Assembly (NCBI GenBank): GCA_033720955.1
Contig: JAWWBN010000124.1
Location: 1-10,765 of the forward strand
Direction: 5' to 3'
From: JAWWBN01 sp033720955
GTDB taxonomy: Bacteria; Acidobacteriota; Thermoanaerobaculia; Multivoradales; JAHEKO01
DNA: 10,765 nt
Positions 1-6,333 of this stretch are shown here, piece after piece; within the stretch, counting starts at the first letter, position 1, and every line of letters begins with the position of its first letter. The translations under genes were made by a program, and so were the position numbers. The notes beneath the pieces are model-generated. The model searched no databases and was not told the DNA's origin. It saw only the letters and a list, made by a program, of their open reading frames with translations.

Positions 1-1391
1 ACCCCTTCATCAACGCCGACGGCTGGCACGACGACGTGGCCGACGGCCCGGTCACCGACCGGGTGACCATCGCCGGCCGCGAGATCCCCTGCGAGCCGGC
101 CTGGGTGCTGTCGGCGCCCCCCGACTACGCCCCCAACGTCGTGGGGCTGCGCACCCTCTACGACCTGCTCTACGACCTCTTCCTGCGCGCCGGCTGGATG
201 ACCTTCCCGCAGCGGATCAGCTTCCGTCACCACGTCTACCCCATCCTCCGGCGTCTCACCGGTCTGGGGTGGGTGAACAAGGGCTTCGAGGTGCAGTACG
301 GGCTCTCGGGTCCCTATCCCTTCGGCGACCCCGCCTTCCTCGAGCGGCTCGCCTCCGCCGGAGCCGGCTCCGCGGAGCTGCGGCGCCAGGTGTTCAACTG
401 CTTCCGCGACCCCGAGGCCGACAGCCCCGACCAGCTCCCGTGGGGGTGGATCTACGGCGACGCCATGGAGGTGCCGGCAGGCGACTCGCCGCGGCAGAAC
501 GCCGCCGTCTCGCCCACCCAGTACCGGATCCTCAAGCTGTGGGCCGTGGGCAGATTCGAGGAGGACTGGCACCGGCCCTACGAGCCGCCCAGGTCCATCG
601 ACGACGTGCCGCTGGCGGAGCAGCCCTCCACCCTGGACCGGGCGGCCCTGGAGTACGCCCTGGCCGACGCCTTCCACCCCGGCTGCGAGGTCACCTGGCC
701 GATCCGTCACCTCACCCTGTGGCGGGCGCCCTTCCGGCTGAAGCACCGGCCGGAGGGAGCCAAGGAGCCCGACTACGGACCCAGGCTGACGCCCGAGATC
801 GCCCTCTCCGCCTTCGGTCCGCTCTACGCCCAGGGCCCCGGCGACCTCACCCGCTGGATGGGTCTGCCCTGGCAGGCCGACACCGCCTTCTGCCGCTCCG
901 GCTACGACACCAAGTACGACCCCTACATCCCCACCTTCTGGCCCGCCACGGTCCCCAACCAGGTGCTCGGGCCCGAGGCGTACGAGAAGGTGATGGTCGC
1001 CAAGACCCCCGAGGAGCGGGCGGCGGCCTTCGCCCGGCGCACCAGTTGGGTGGAGCCGCTCGACCCCACGGGCTCGGCGGGGATCTCCAAGCAGATGATG
1101 CGGATGGTCAAGATCTTCGGCAGCATGGGCTTTCTGGAGGAGCGCGACGGGCCGAAGTCCGACCCCGCCGTGCCCCCCAGGCTGATGGTGGCCTCGTACG
1201 GCAAGGAGGCGGAGCCGAAGCCGAAGCCGGCGCCCGCTGCGGAGGCGCCAAGGGCGCTCCGCGAGGCCCCGCCCGACCACGTGGACGTAGACGAGGCTCT
1301 GGCCGAGACGATCCCCGCCGACGCCAACTGGTCGTCCGCCCGCGAGGGGAGGAAGGCGCCGCTGCCGGTGCGGCGTCCGGACAAGAAGTAG
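1..1391 (+). CDS. LodA/GoxA-family CTQ-dependent amino-acid oxidase, C-terminal part (5' end outside window)
   Basis: The reading frame is open from the left edge (first full codon at base 3) to TAG at 1389-1391, giving 462 visible residues; family members are usually 600-750 aa, so the N-terminal third is missing. A GTG at 36 is in frame but lies inside the conserved 'DGWHDDVADGPV' block, so it is not the start. Family landmarks in order (visible numbering): DGWxDDxxDGPV (6-17), AWVxxAPPDYAP (about 35-46), SFRHHVYPIL (about 72-81), WVNKG, TQYRxLKLWAxGxFxxDW, an F-x-PG-x-E block around 224-229, GDLTRWMGLPWQAD (W290) and FWPAxVPNQV. LodA (lysine epsilon-oxidase) and GoxA (glycine oxidase) oxidatively deaminate amino acids with a cysteine tryptophylquinone made from a Cys and a Trp of the same chain; W290 matches the Trp motif. 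Substrate cannot be told. The maturation flavoprotein (LodB-like) is not in the window. The last 60 residues are a Pro/Ala/Lys-rich tail. Confidence 0.8.
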   Translation, partial: PFINADGWHDDVADGPVTDRVTIAGREIPCEPAWVLSAPPDYAPNVVGLRTLYDLLYDLFLRAGWMTFPQRISFRHHVYPILRRLTGLGWVNKGFEVQYGLSGPYPFGDPAFLERLASAGAGSAELRRQVFNCFRDPEADSPDQLPWGWIYGDAMEVPAGDSPRQNAAVSPTQYRILKLWAVGRFEEDWHRPYEPPRSIDDVPLAEQPSTLDRAALEYALADAFHPGCEVTWPIRHLTLWRAPFRLKHRPEGAKEPDYGPRLTPEIALSAFGPLYAQGPGDLTRWMGLPWQADTAFCRSGYDTKYDPYIPTFWPATVPNQVLGPEAYEKVMVAKTPEERAAAFARRTSWVEPLDPTGSAGISKQMMRMVKIFGSMGFLEERDGPKSDPAVPPRLMVASYGKEAEPKPKPAPAAEAPRALREAPPDHVDVDEALAETIPADANWSSAREGRKAPLPVRRPDKK

Positions 1392-1455
1392 AGGAAGGCG
1401 CCGGGAAACGGCCCCTCCGGTCCGTCCAACACGCTGGAAACCGACGTTCGACGAC

Positions 1456-1462
1456 AGGAGGT
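1456..1462 (+). promoter_or_regulatory. Ribosome-binding site of the 506-aa secreted protein
   Basis: AGGAGGT lies 5 nt before ATG 1468. It fixes the start and argues against the overlapping GTG-initiated frame at 1461, whose start codon lies inside this box. The same box and spacing recur before ATG 3776. Confidence 0.8.
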
Positions 1463-1467
1463 GCCCC

Positions 1468-2988
1468 ATGCGAACCGACTTCCGTATCCGTTCCGGCCTG
1501 ATCGGCTTCATCCTCACCCTCACCCTGGGCCTGACGGGGGCCGCCCTCGCCGACGACAACGACGACGAGGACTCCCAGCTCCGCGACCGGAGTGCGTACT
1601 TCCCCCTCTTCTTTCAGGGCGTGACCGACGAGCCGGCCGAGCCCGACGACCGGGGTGCCACGGTCAAGAAGCCCAAGCTCGCCGAGGAGTTCCTGCCCGG
1701 ATTCTGGAGCCTCGCCCTGCGGAGCCTCACCTTCGAAGCCTCCCTCCTCGACCAGGTGGACTGCATCGAGGACAAGAGCGACGCGACTCCCAGCCCGCTC
1801 GCCTCGCTGGCGATCTGCTCGCAGGTCGAAGTCCCCTCCGATACCGGCGACCCGACCGTGAGAACCTTCCGCTTCAACCCCGACGACGAGCTGCGGTCCT
1901 ACAAGATCACCGTCAACCCCGGCGACTGGTTCCGCAGCGCGGCCGACTTCACCGCCGCCTACACCACGGCCAAGAGCTACCCACTCTACGTGGATCGCAG
2001 CGACGACCCGCTGCTCGAGAAGACCAGCGAGCGCGAGGCGCTGCATTTCCTCTCCTGGAGCTTCGGCAAGCGGCTGCTCGCCGGCCTGAGCGCCACGGGC
2101 AGCTACACCAAGCGGGCTTCCCTGGTCGACAACACGCTCCTGCCGGCCCCCATGCTGCGCCGCGATCGATACGAGGACACTCTGTCCGTGGAGTTCGATC
2201 CCGACCGCTTGCTGGTCTACCCCGGCGACCTGGCGTCGGCCTACGACGCCCTACTGGCCCACACCCAGCTCGCCCCCGACAGCGGCTCGGGCCTGCCCGC
2301 CGACCAGTGCCTGATCAGGGCGGGAGAGTCCGGCGCGGACGGGGAGGAAGTCAAGGTGGACACGCTGGACTGTTTCACGAAGGTGTGCCAGCAGGAGAAG
2401 AACGGCGATTTGTTCGCTTGCCTGGGTGCGCTGAGCAAGAGGAAGGTGTCGCGCCGCGGCCTCGCGGGGCTCCTGCCCAAGATCAAGTACGAAGAGAAGG
2501 ACCAGTTCGACTTCCTTCTCAACGGCGGCGTCTTCGTGCCGCAGGCCTTTCTGGAGGACTCCCTGCACACCTGGACCGTCACCTGGGATCTGGGCGAGGC
2601 GCTCGACTCGGCCGACCACCGGCGTCAGGCGTTGAAGGCCATCGCAACCCACCAGAAGCTGGTGGCGCAAGACGTCGCGCGCGACGCCAAGAAGAAGCTC
2701 ACCCTGCAGGTGCCGTCCTACTCCCTCCGGTATCCGGCCGGCACCGAGTTCATCGAGTTCCTCCTCGCCCGCTACGACAACGGCGAGTTCGCCGACGCGA
2801 AGTGGTCGGGGGTCCGGCTGGACGGGGGGAAGAAGACCTCGCTGGCGAAGATCGGTCTGTCGGTCAACGAGAAACCAGGCGTCCTGATGGGCAAGGTGAC
2901 GAAGCCGGACACCTACACGGTCGAGCTCACGGCCAAGGACGACTACGGCAAGACTGCCACGGCAACCGTCACTCTGACCGTTCACTGA
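1468..2988 (+). CDS. Secreted protein of unknown function with C-terminal Ig-like domain
   Basis: 506 aa, ATG start with an ideal AGGAGGT 5 nt upstream. Residues 1-28 form a Sec signal peptide (Arg-containing n-region, hydrophobic core about 10-24, cleavage at ALA-28/DDND). The mature protein starts with an acidic stretch. I do not recognise residues 30-420; they are mixed alpha/beta with no known motif. There are six cysteines, all after the signal, so disulfides are possible in the periplasm or outside the cell. Residues about 420-506 end in a beta-rich pattern, 'GLSVNEKPGVLMGKVT' then 'DTYTVELTAKDDYGKTATATVTLTV', which resembles the putative-Ig (He_PIG-like) domains that end many secreted bacterial proteins. 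It lies 76 bp after the LodA-like oxidase on the same strand with no clear terminator between, so the two may share a transcript; a functional tie is inference. No enzymatic role can be assigned. Confidence 0.8.
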   Translation: MRTDFRIRSGLIGFILTLTLGLTGAALADDNDDEDSQLRDRSAYFPLFFQGVTDEPAEPDDRGATVKKPKLAEEFLPGFWSLALRSLTFEASLLDQVDCIEDKSDATPSPLASLAICSQVEVPSDTGDPTVRTFRFNPDDELRSYKITVNPGDWFRSAADFTAAYTTAKSYPLYVDRSDDPLLEKTSEREALHFLSWSFGKRLLAGLSATGSYTKRASLVDNTLLPAPMLRRDRYEDTLSVEFDPDRLLVYPGDLASAYDALLAHTQLAPDSGSGLPADQCLIRAGESGADGEEVKVDTLDCFTKVCQQEKNGDLFACLGALSKRKVSRRGLAGLLPKIKYEEKDQFDFLLNGGVFVPQAFLEDSLHTWTVTWDLGEALDSADHRRQALKAIATHQKLVAQDVARDAKKKLTLQVPSYSLRYPAGTEFIEFLLARYDNGEFADAKWSGVRLDGGKKTSLAKIGLSVNEKPGVLMGKVTKPDTYTVELTAKDDYGKTATATVTLTVH

Positions 2989-3003
2989 GGTGGCTCGCCG
3001 GCT

Positions 3004-3017
3004 CGCGGGCGCCCGCG
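3004..3017. repeat. 14-bp perfect palindrome after the 506-aa gene
   Basis: CGCGGGC followed directly by GCCCGCG, 15 bp downstream of the stop codon at 2988. As RNA it could fold into a 5-bp GC stem with a 4-nt loop. There is no T-tract, so it is not a classical intrinsic terminator. It may slow polymerase or protect the 3' end, or be chance in GC-rich DNA. Confidence 0.25.
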
Positions 3018-3039
3018 CCGATCCCCTGCGCGGCCAACG

Positions 3040-3063
3040 GCCCCAGGAGATCGGCCTTGGGGC
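3040..3063 (+). terminator. Possible hairpin terminator without T-tract between the 506-aa gene and DUF2177
   Basis: GCCCCAGG, loop AGATCGG, CCTTGGGGC: an 8-bp stem with one bulged T on the right arm. It lies between the stop at 2988 and the start at 3112, where a terminator is expected. No run of T follows, so function is uncertain. Confidence 0.25.
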
Positions 3064-3111
3064 TCGATCCGCGATAGGCTCGCCTCGCCGTCCCGCCGGA
3101 GGAGCCCGCCC

Positions 3112-3519
3112 ATGAAGACCCAAGCGATCGCCGCCTACGCCGCCTCCTTCGTCGCCTTCCTGGCGCTGGACCTGCTCTGGCTGGGGGTGGTCGCCCGCGG
3201 CTTCTACCGCGAGCAGCTCGGCGACCTGCTGCGGCCCGACACCCGCTGGGGGGCCGCCCTGGCCTTCTACCTGCTCTACATCGCCGGCGTCGTGGTCTTC
3301 GCCGTGCTGCCGGCGGCGGAGAAGGCCTCCCTGGTGCGGGCGCTGGTGCTGGGCGGCTTCTTCGGGCTGGTGGCCTACGCCGCCTACGACCTGACCAGCC
3401 TCGCCACCACCCGCGGCTTCCCCCTGCTGGTCGCGGTGGTCGACCTGATCTGGGGAACGGTGCTCACCGCCAGCGTCGCCGCCGCCGGCTACCTGGTGGC
3501 CGCCCGCTTCGGCGGCTGA
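3112..3519 (+). CDS. DUF2177 family membrane protein
   Basis: 135 aa, ATG start with GGAGGAG at 3098-3104, 7 nt upstream. The length is typical for DUF2177 (PF09945). Four hydrophobic segments are visible, roughly residues 8-28, 45-65, 73-95 and 105-130, so it is a small inner-membrane protein. Family-like motifs are an N-terminal 'LDLLWLGVVARGFYREQLG', a central 'FYLLYIAGVVVFAV', 'AAYDLTSLATTRGFP' and 'VVDLIWGTVLTA' near the end. The biochemical role of the family is unknown. The gene stands alone: 123 bp from the previous gene and 256 bp before the next, all on the plus strand. Confidence 0.85.
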   Translation: MKTQAIAAYAASFVAFLALDLLWLGVVARGFYREQLGDLLRPDTRWGAALAFYLLYIAGVVVFAVLPAAEKASLVRALVLGGFFGLVAYAAYDLTSLATTRGFPLLVAVVDLIWGTVLTASVAAAGYLVAARFGG

Positions 3520-3775
3520 GGGCGGCAGCACGGCATCCGGCCCGGGCCGCCGACCCACCCGGCCGCTCTTCGACGGTCGCCGTCGGCCGGCGACACCCCC
3601 GGCACGAGCCCGCTCGAAGCGGCGAGCGCCGGGGCGAGAGACCCCGCCTGCCGCCCCGAGCTGGAACGTCGCCGGGTAACCTCACCCGCCCCGCGCGAGT
3701 CTCCCTTCTCAGAACCGTCGTCGCCGGTCCGGTGGCGTCTGCGACCGGCCCGAGCCCGCCCTCAGGAGGTCCGAG
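3520..3775. other. 256-bp intergenic region, no gene seen
   Basis: GC-rich spacer between DUF2177 and the repeat protein. It holds a 12-bp palindrome CGGCCCGGGCCG at 3538-3549 and a short hairpin CGACGG-TCG-CCGTCG at 3571-3585, either of which might end DUF2177 transcription, but neither is followed by Ts. I found no convincing -35/-10 pair; a promoter for the gene at 3776 should lie here. The only clear element is its ribosome-binding site, AGGAGGT at 3764-3770. Confidence 0.4.
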
Positions 3776-4819
3776 ATGAACGCCGTCACGAAGATCCTGC
3801 TCCGCATCGCCCTCTTGGCCGCCGGACTGCTCGCCTGCCTCGCCACCCTGCCCGACGCCCGGGCCGAGACCCCGGCCGCTCCGACGGAGGGCATCTGGGT
3901 GGCCCACGACGCAGACCGCGAGCGCCCGCGGATCGAGCTCGCGGTCGGCCGCTCCTGGCGATCCGGGCTCCAGGTCCGGGAGCCCGGCCTGCGCGCCTTC
4001 CTGCGGGGCTCGACCGGCGCCGCGCACGAGCTTCGGCGCGAGGCCGGAACCTTCCTGCTGCGGCGGGAGGCCGCGGCGGGCGACGCTGTCTCCGGAACCT
4101 TCCGCTTCACCCCGGACCCGGCCTTCGAGGCGGCTCTCGCCGCGCGCGGGTACGCCGCGGTCTCGGGCTCGCGGCTCTTCCAGATGGCGGCGCTGGACCT
4201 GACCACCGGTTTCATCGACGGGCTCGGCGAGCTCGGCTACCAGAGTCTCTCCCTGGAGCGCCTGTTGGAGATGGCGATTCACGGCGCGACGCCCGGCTAC
4301 GTCCGGGAGATGGCCGACGTGGGTCTCGTCGGTCTCTCGTCGCGGGAGCTGGTCGCGGCGCGGATCCACGGCGTCACCCCCGAGTTCGCCGTCCAGATCG
4401 CCACGGCGGGCTACGGGGAGCTGCCGCTCGAGCTGCTCCTCCAGTTCCGCATCCACGGAGTGACTCCCGCCTTCGTGGACGCCCTCCGAGAGCGGGAGAT
4501 GGGCGGTCTCTCCGCCGCCACCCTGATCGCGCTGCGTATCCATGGCGTCACCCCCGCATACCTGGACGCCATGGCGGAGCTGGGCTACGCGGGCCTCCCG
4601 GCCCAGCGGTGGGTGGAGGCCCGCATCCACGGCGTCTCGCCCGAATTCGTGCGCGAGCTCGACGAGCTGGGCTATCGCGGCCTGCCGCTCTCGACCCTGG
4701 TGCAGATGCGCATCCACGGCGTCACGCCGGCCTTCGTTCGCCGGGTAGCGGAGCGCTCCTCTCGGACGCCCTCCGCCCGCCGGCTGATCGAGATGCGGAT
4801 CCACGGCTGGGGGGAGTGA
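3776..4819 (+). CDS. Exported 29-residue-repeat protein (alpha-solenoid-like)
   Basis: 347 aa, ATG with AGGAGGT 5 nt upstream. Residues 1-30 are an export signal (cleavage about ARA-30/ETPA); 'LLAC' at 18-21 could instead be a weak lipobox, making it a lipoprotein. Residues 37-110 are a beta-rich domain with 'RREAGTFLLRR...SGTFRFTPDP', which resembles the domain preceding such repeats in acidobacterial proteins, often seen with BlaR1/M56-type peptidases (from memory). From residue 111 to the end are eight consecutive 29-residue units, consensus HGVTPxFVxxLxELGYxGLPxxxLVxMRI, the first two diverged. Each unit predicts two helices, so an alpha-solenoid and a protein-binding role are likely, though this is inference. 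The last unit loses the Gly-Tyr turn and reads as a cap. No peptidase, sigma or anti-sigma gene is next to it, unlike the arrangement I would expect. Confidence 0.75.
   Translation: MNAVTKILLRIALLAAGLLACLATLPDARAETPAAPTEGIWVAHDADRERPRIELAVGRSWRSGLQVREPGLRAFLRGSTGAAHELRREAGTFLLRREAAAGDAVSGTFRFTPDPAFEAALAARGYAAVSGSRLFQMAALDLTTGFIDGLGELGYQSLSLERLLEMAIHGATPGYVREMADVGLVGLSSRELVAARIHGVTPEFAVQIATAGYGELPLELLLQFRIHGVTPAFVDALREREMGGLSAATLIALRIHGVTPAYLDAMAELGYAGLPAQRWVEARIHGVSPEFVRELDELGYRGLPLSTLVQMRIHGVTPAFVRRVAERSSRTPSARRLIEMRIHGWGE
4106..4801 (+). repeat. Eight in-frame 87-nt tandem repeat units
   Basis: Boundaries at 4106, 4193, 4280, 4367, 4454, 4541, 4628, 4715 and 4802; each unit is exactly 87 nt (29 codons) with no insertion or deletion. 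Units 3-8 begin with His-Gly. The nucleotide copies differ at many synonymous positions (for example ATCCACGGCGTC, ATCCACGGAGTG, ATCCATGGCGTC), so the array is old and held by selection on the protein, not a recent slippage product. Confidence 0.9.
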
Positions 4820-4863
4820 GGGACGCCGGCCACCGCCTCGAGCAGATCGGCCGCGGGTCGGCG

Positions 4864-4869
4864 TATGAT
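4864..4869 (+). promoter_or_regulatory. Possible -10 box (TATGAT) upstream of the amidohydrolase
   Basis: TATGAT stands out in GC-rich DNA, 66 nt before the start codon at 4936 and after the previous stop at 4819. No good TTGACA-like hexamer is found 16-18 nt upstream, so support is only partial. Confidence 0.3.
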
Positions 4870-4935
4870 CCTCGCGACCCTGCAACCCACCGCCCCGGGA
4901 TCGCTCTCGGGACGAACCGCTCCCGGGAGAGATCG

Positions 4936-6327
4936 ATGTCGAGAGCCCTACGCGCCGCCCTGCTCGCCCTCCTGCTGATCGCCCCTGCCGCGCTCGCCGC
5001 GGCGCAGAAGAAAGCGCTGGTGGGCGGCCGGCTGATCGACGGCTTCGGCGGCCGGCCCCTCGCGGACAGCGTCATCCTGATCGACGGCGAGACCATCGAG
5101 GAGGTGGGCACGGTCGGCGCCCTCGCCGTGCCGGAGGGCTACGAGGTCATCTCGACCGAGGGGATGGACGTGCTGCCGGGGCTCTGGGAGAACCACGCGC
5201 ACCTGATGATCAACGGCCACGCCGACTATCCCCACTGGCAGCGCACCTACACCGGCCGCTTCGCCGACGAGATCATGCCGGCCTCGGCGGCGCAGCTCCT
5301 GCTGGCCGGGGTGACCACCGCGCGCGACCTGGGCGCGCCCCTCGAGGCGTCCCGGTCGGTCAAGGAGCGGATCGAGCGGGGTGAGATTCCGGGGCCCCGG
5401 CTCTTCGTCTCCGGCCCCTTCCTGCAGCACGAGGTCGACGACTGGCAGAGCAGCTACCGGTGGGCGGTCCGCGGCCCGGAGGACGCGCGCGCCAAGGTGC
5501 GGCGTCTGGCCGAGGCGGGGATGGACATCGTGAAGCTGATCGACCAGGACAAGATGACCCTGGAGGAGGCGCGGGCGATCGTCGACGAGGCCCACGCCCG
5601 GGGCCTCAAGGTGGTCGCGCACAGCCATCGGCCGGACGAGATCCGCCGCGGCCTCGAGATCGGCGTCGACAACTTCGAGCACACGGGTCTGACCACCGCA
5701 CCCGGCTACCCGGAGGACGTGATCCGCGCCCTCACCGAGCGCACCGCGACCGGCCGCATCGCCGGCGGGCCGCTCTACTGGACCCCCACGGTCGAGGGGC
5801 TCTGGAACTACGTCCTCACCGTGGACAACCCGGAGAAGCTCGACGGAGACTGCTGGCACCGCGGCCTCTCCGAGGAGATCATCGCCGACATCCGCCAGTC
5901 GATCCGGCAGCCGGGCCAGCTCCCCTACTCCCAGCTCACGCCGCTGCGCCGGCCGACCCTCAAGCGCAAGATCGCCCAGCTCCGTGAGGCCGGCGTCGTC
6001 TTCCTGGTGGGCACCGACAGCGGCATCCCGATGAAGTTCCACTGCCAGTCCACCTGGAACGAGCTCGCCGCCTGGGTGGAGGTCTTCGACATCCCGCCCA
6101 TGGAGGCCATCCGGGCCGCGACCTACTGGGGGTCGGTGATGATGGGGGTCTCGGACCGCTGGGGCACCGTCTCCGCCGGCCGCTACGCCGACATCATCGC
6201 CGTCGAGGGGGACGTGCTGCGCTACGTCAACCTCCTCCAGGACGTGGACTTCGTCATGAAGGGCGGCGTGGTCTACAAGCGGGACGGCCGCCCCGTAGAG
6301 GAGGCCCTGCGTCCCCGGCCGCGCTAG
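4936..6327 (+). CDS. Secreted amidohydrolase (imidazolonepropionase/prolidase-like, binuclear metal)
   Basis: 463 aa. The frame is open upstream to 4609, but that stretch overlaps the repeat protein and is low-complexity; ATG 4936 has GGGAGAG 5-6 nt upstream and begins a proper signal peptide (cleavage near ALA-21 or AAA-23/QKK). Features of the amidohydrolase superfamily (TIM barrel): an N-terminal beta-sandwich 'ALVGGRLIDGFGG', 'VLPGLWENHAH' giving metal ligands H87 and H89, 'DIVKL' with K200 (candidate carboxylated bridging lysine), H229 in 'VVAHSH', H249 in 'NFEHTG', and D361 in 'GTDSG'. The C-terminal 'GTVSAGRYADIIAVEGD' closes the sandwich as usual. Exported members of this clade are often annotated as prolidase or imidazolonepropionase-like hydrolases acting on dipeptides or cyclic amides; the substrate here is unknown. 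All ligands expected for an active binuclear site are present. The gene ends 6 bp from the stop of the convergent pentein-like gene. Confidence 0.85.
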   Translation: MSRALRAALLALLLIAPAALAAAQKKALVGGRLIDGFGGRPLADSVILIDGETIEEVGTVGALAVPEGYEVISTEGMDVLPGLWENHAHLMINGHADYPHWQRTYTGRFADEIMPASAAQLLLAGVTTARDLGAPLEASRSVKERIERGEIPGPRLFVSGPFLQHEVDDWQSSYRWAVRGPEDARAKVRRLAEAGMDIVKLIDQDKMTLEEARAIVDEAHARGLKVVAHSHRPDEIRRGLEIGVDNFEHTGLTTAPGYPEDVIRALTERTATGRIAGGPLYWTPTVEGLWNYVLTVDNPEKLDGDCWHRGLSEEIIADIRQSIRQPGQLPYSQLTPLRRPTLKRKIAQLREAGVVFLVGTDSGIPMKFHCQSTWNELAAWVEVFDIPPMEAIRAATYWGSVMMGVSDRWGTVSAGRYADIIAVEGDVLRYVNLLQDVDFVMKGGVVYKRDGRPVEEALRPRPR

Positions 6328-6333
6328 GCGGAG

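Noticed and set aside
1404..1426. ECF-type promoter GGAAAC...CGTC before the 506-aa gene
   Set aside because: The 13-nt spacing is too short for the usual 15-17 nt.
1461..3077. 538-codon plus-strand frame overlapping the 506-aa secreted protein
   Set aside because: Arg/Pro/Gly-rich shadow typical of GC-rich DNA; its GTG start lies inside the ribosome-binding site of the real gene.
3057..3078. Sigma-70 promoter TTGGGG / GATAGG before DUF2177
   Set aside because: The spacer is only about 10 nt and both hexamers are poor; TTGGGG is part of a hairpin arm.
4106..4801. CRISPR array or recent satellite expansion
   Set aside because: The 87-nt periodicity is in frame within a coding sequence, units are contiguous without spacers, and the copies differ synonymously.
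4609..4935. In-frame upstream extension of the amidohydrolase
   Set aside because: It overlaps the repeat protein, has no signal peptide or ribosome-binding site, and ATG 4936 has both.
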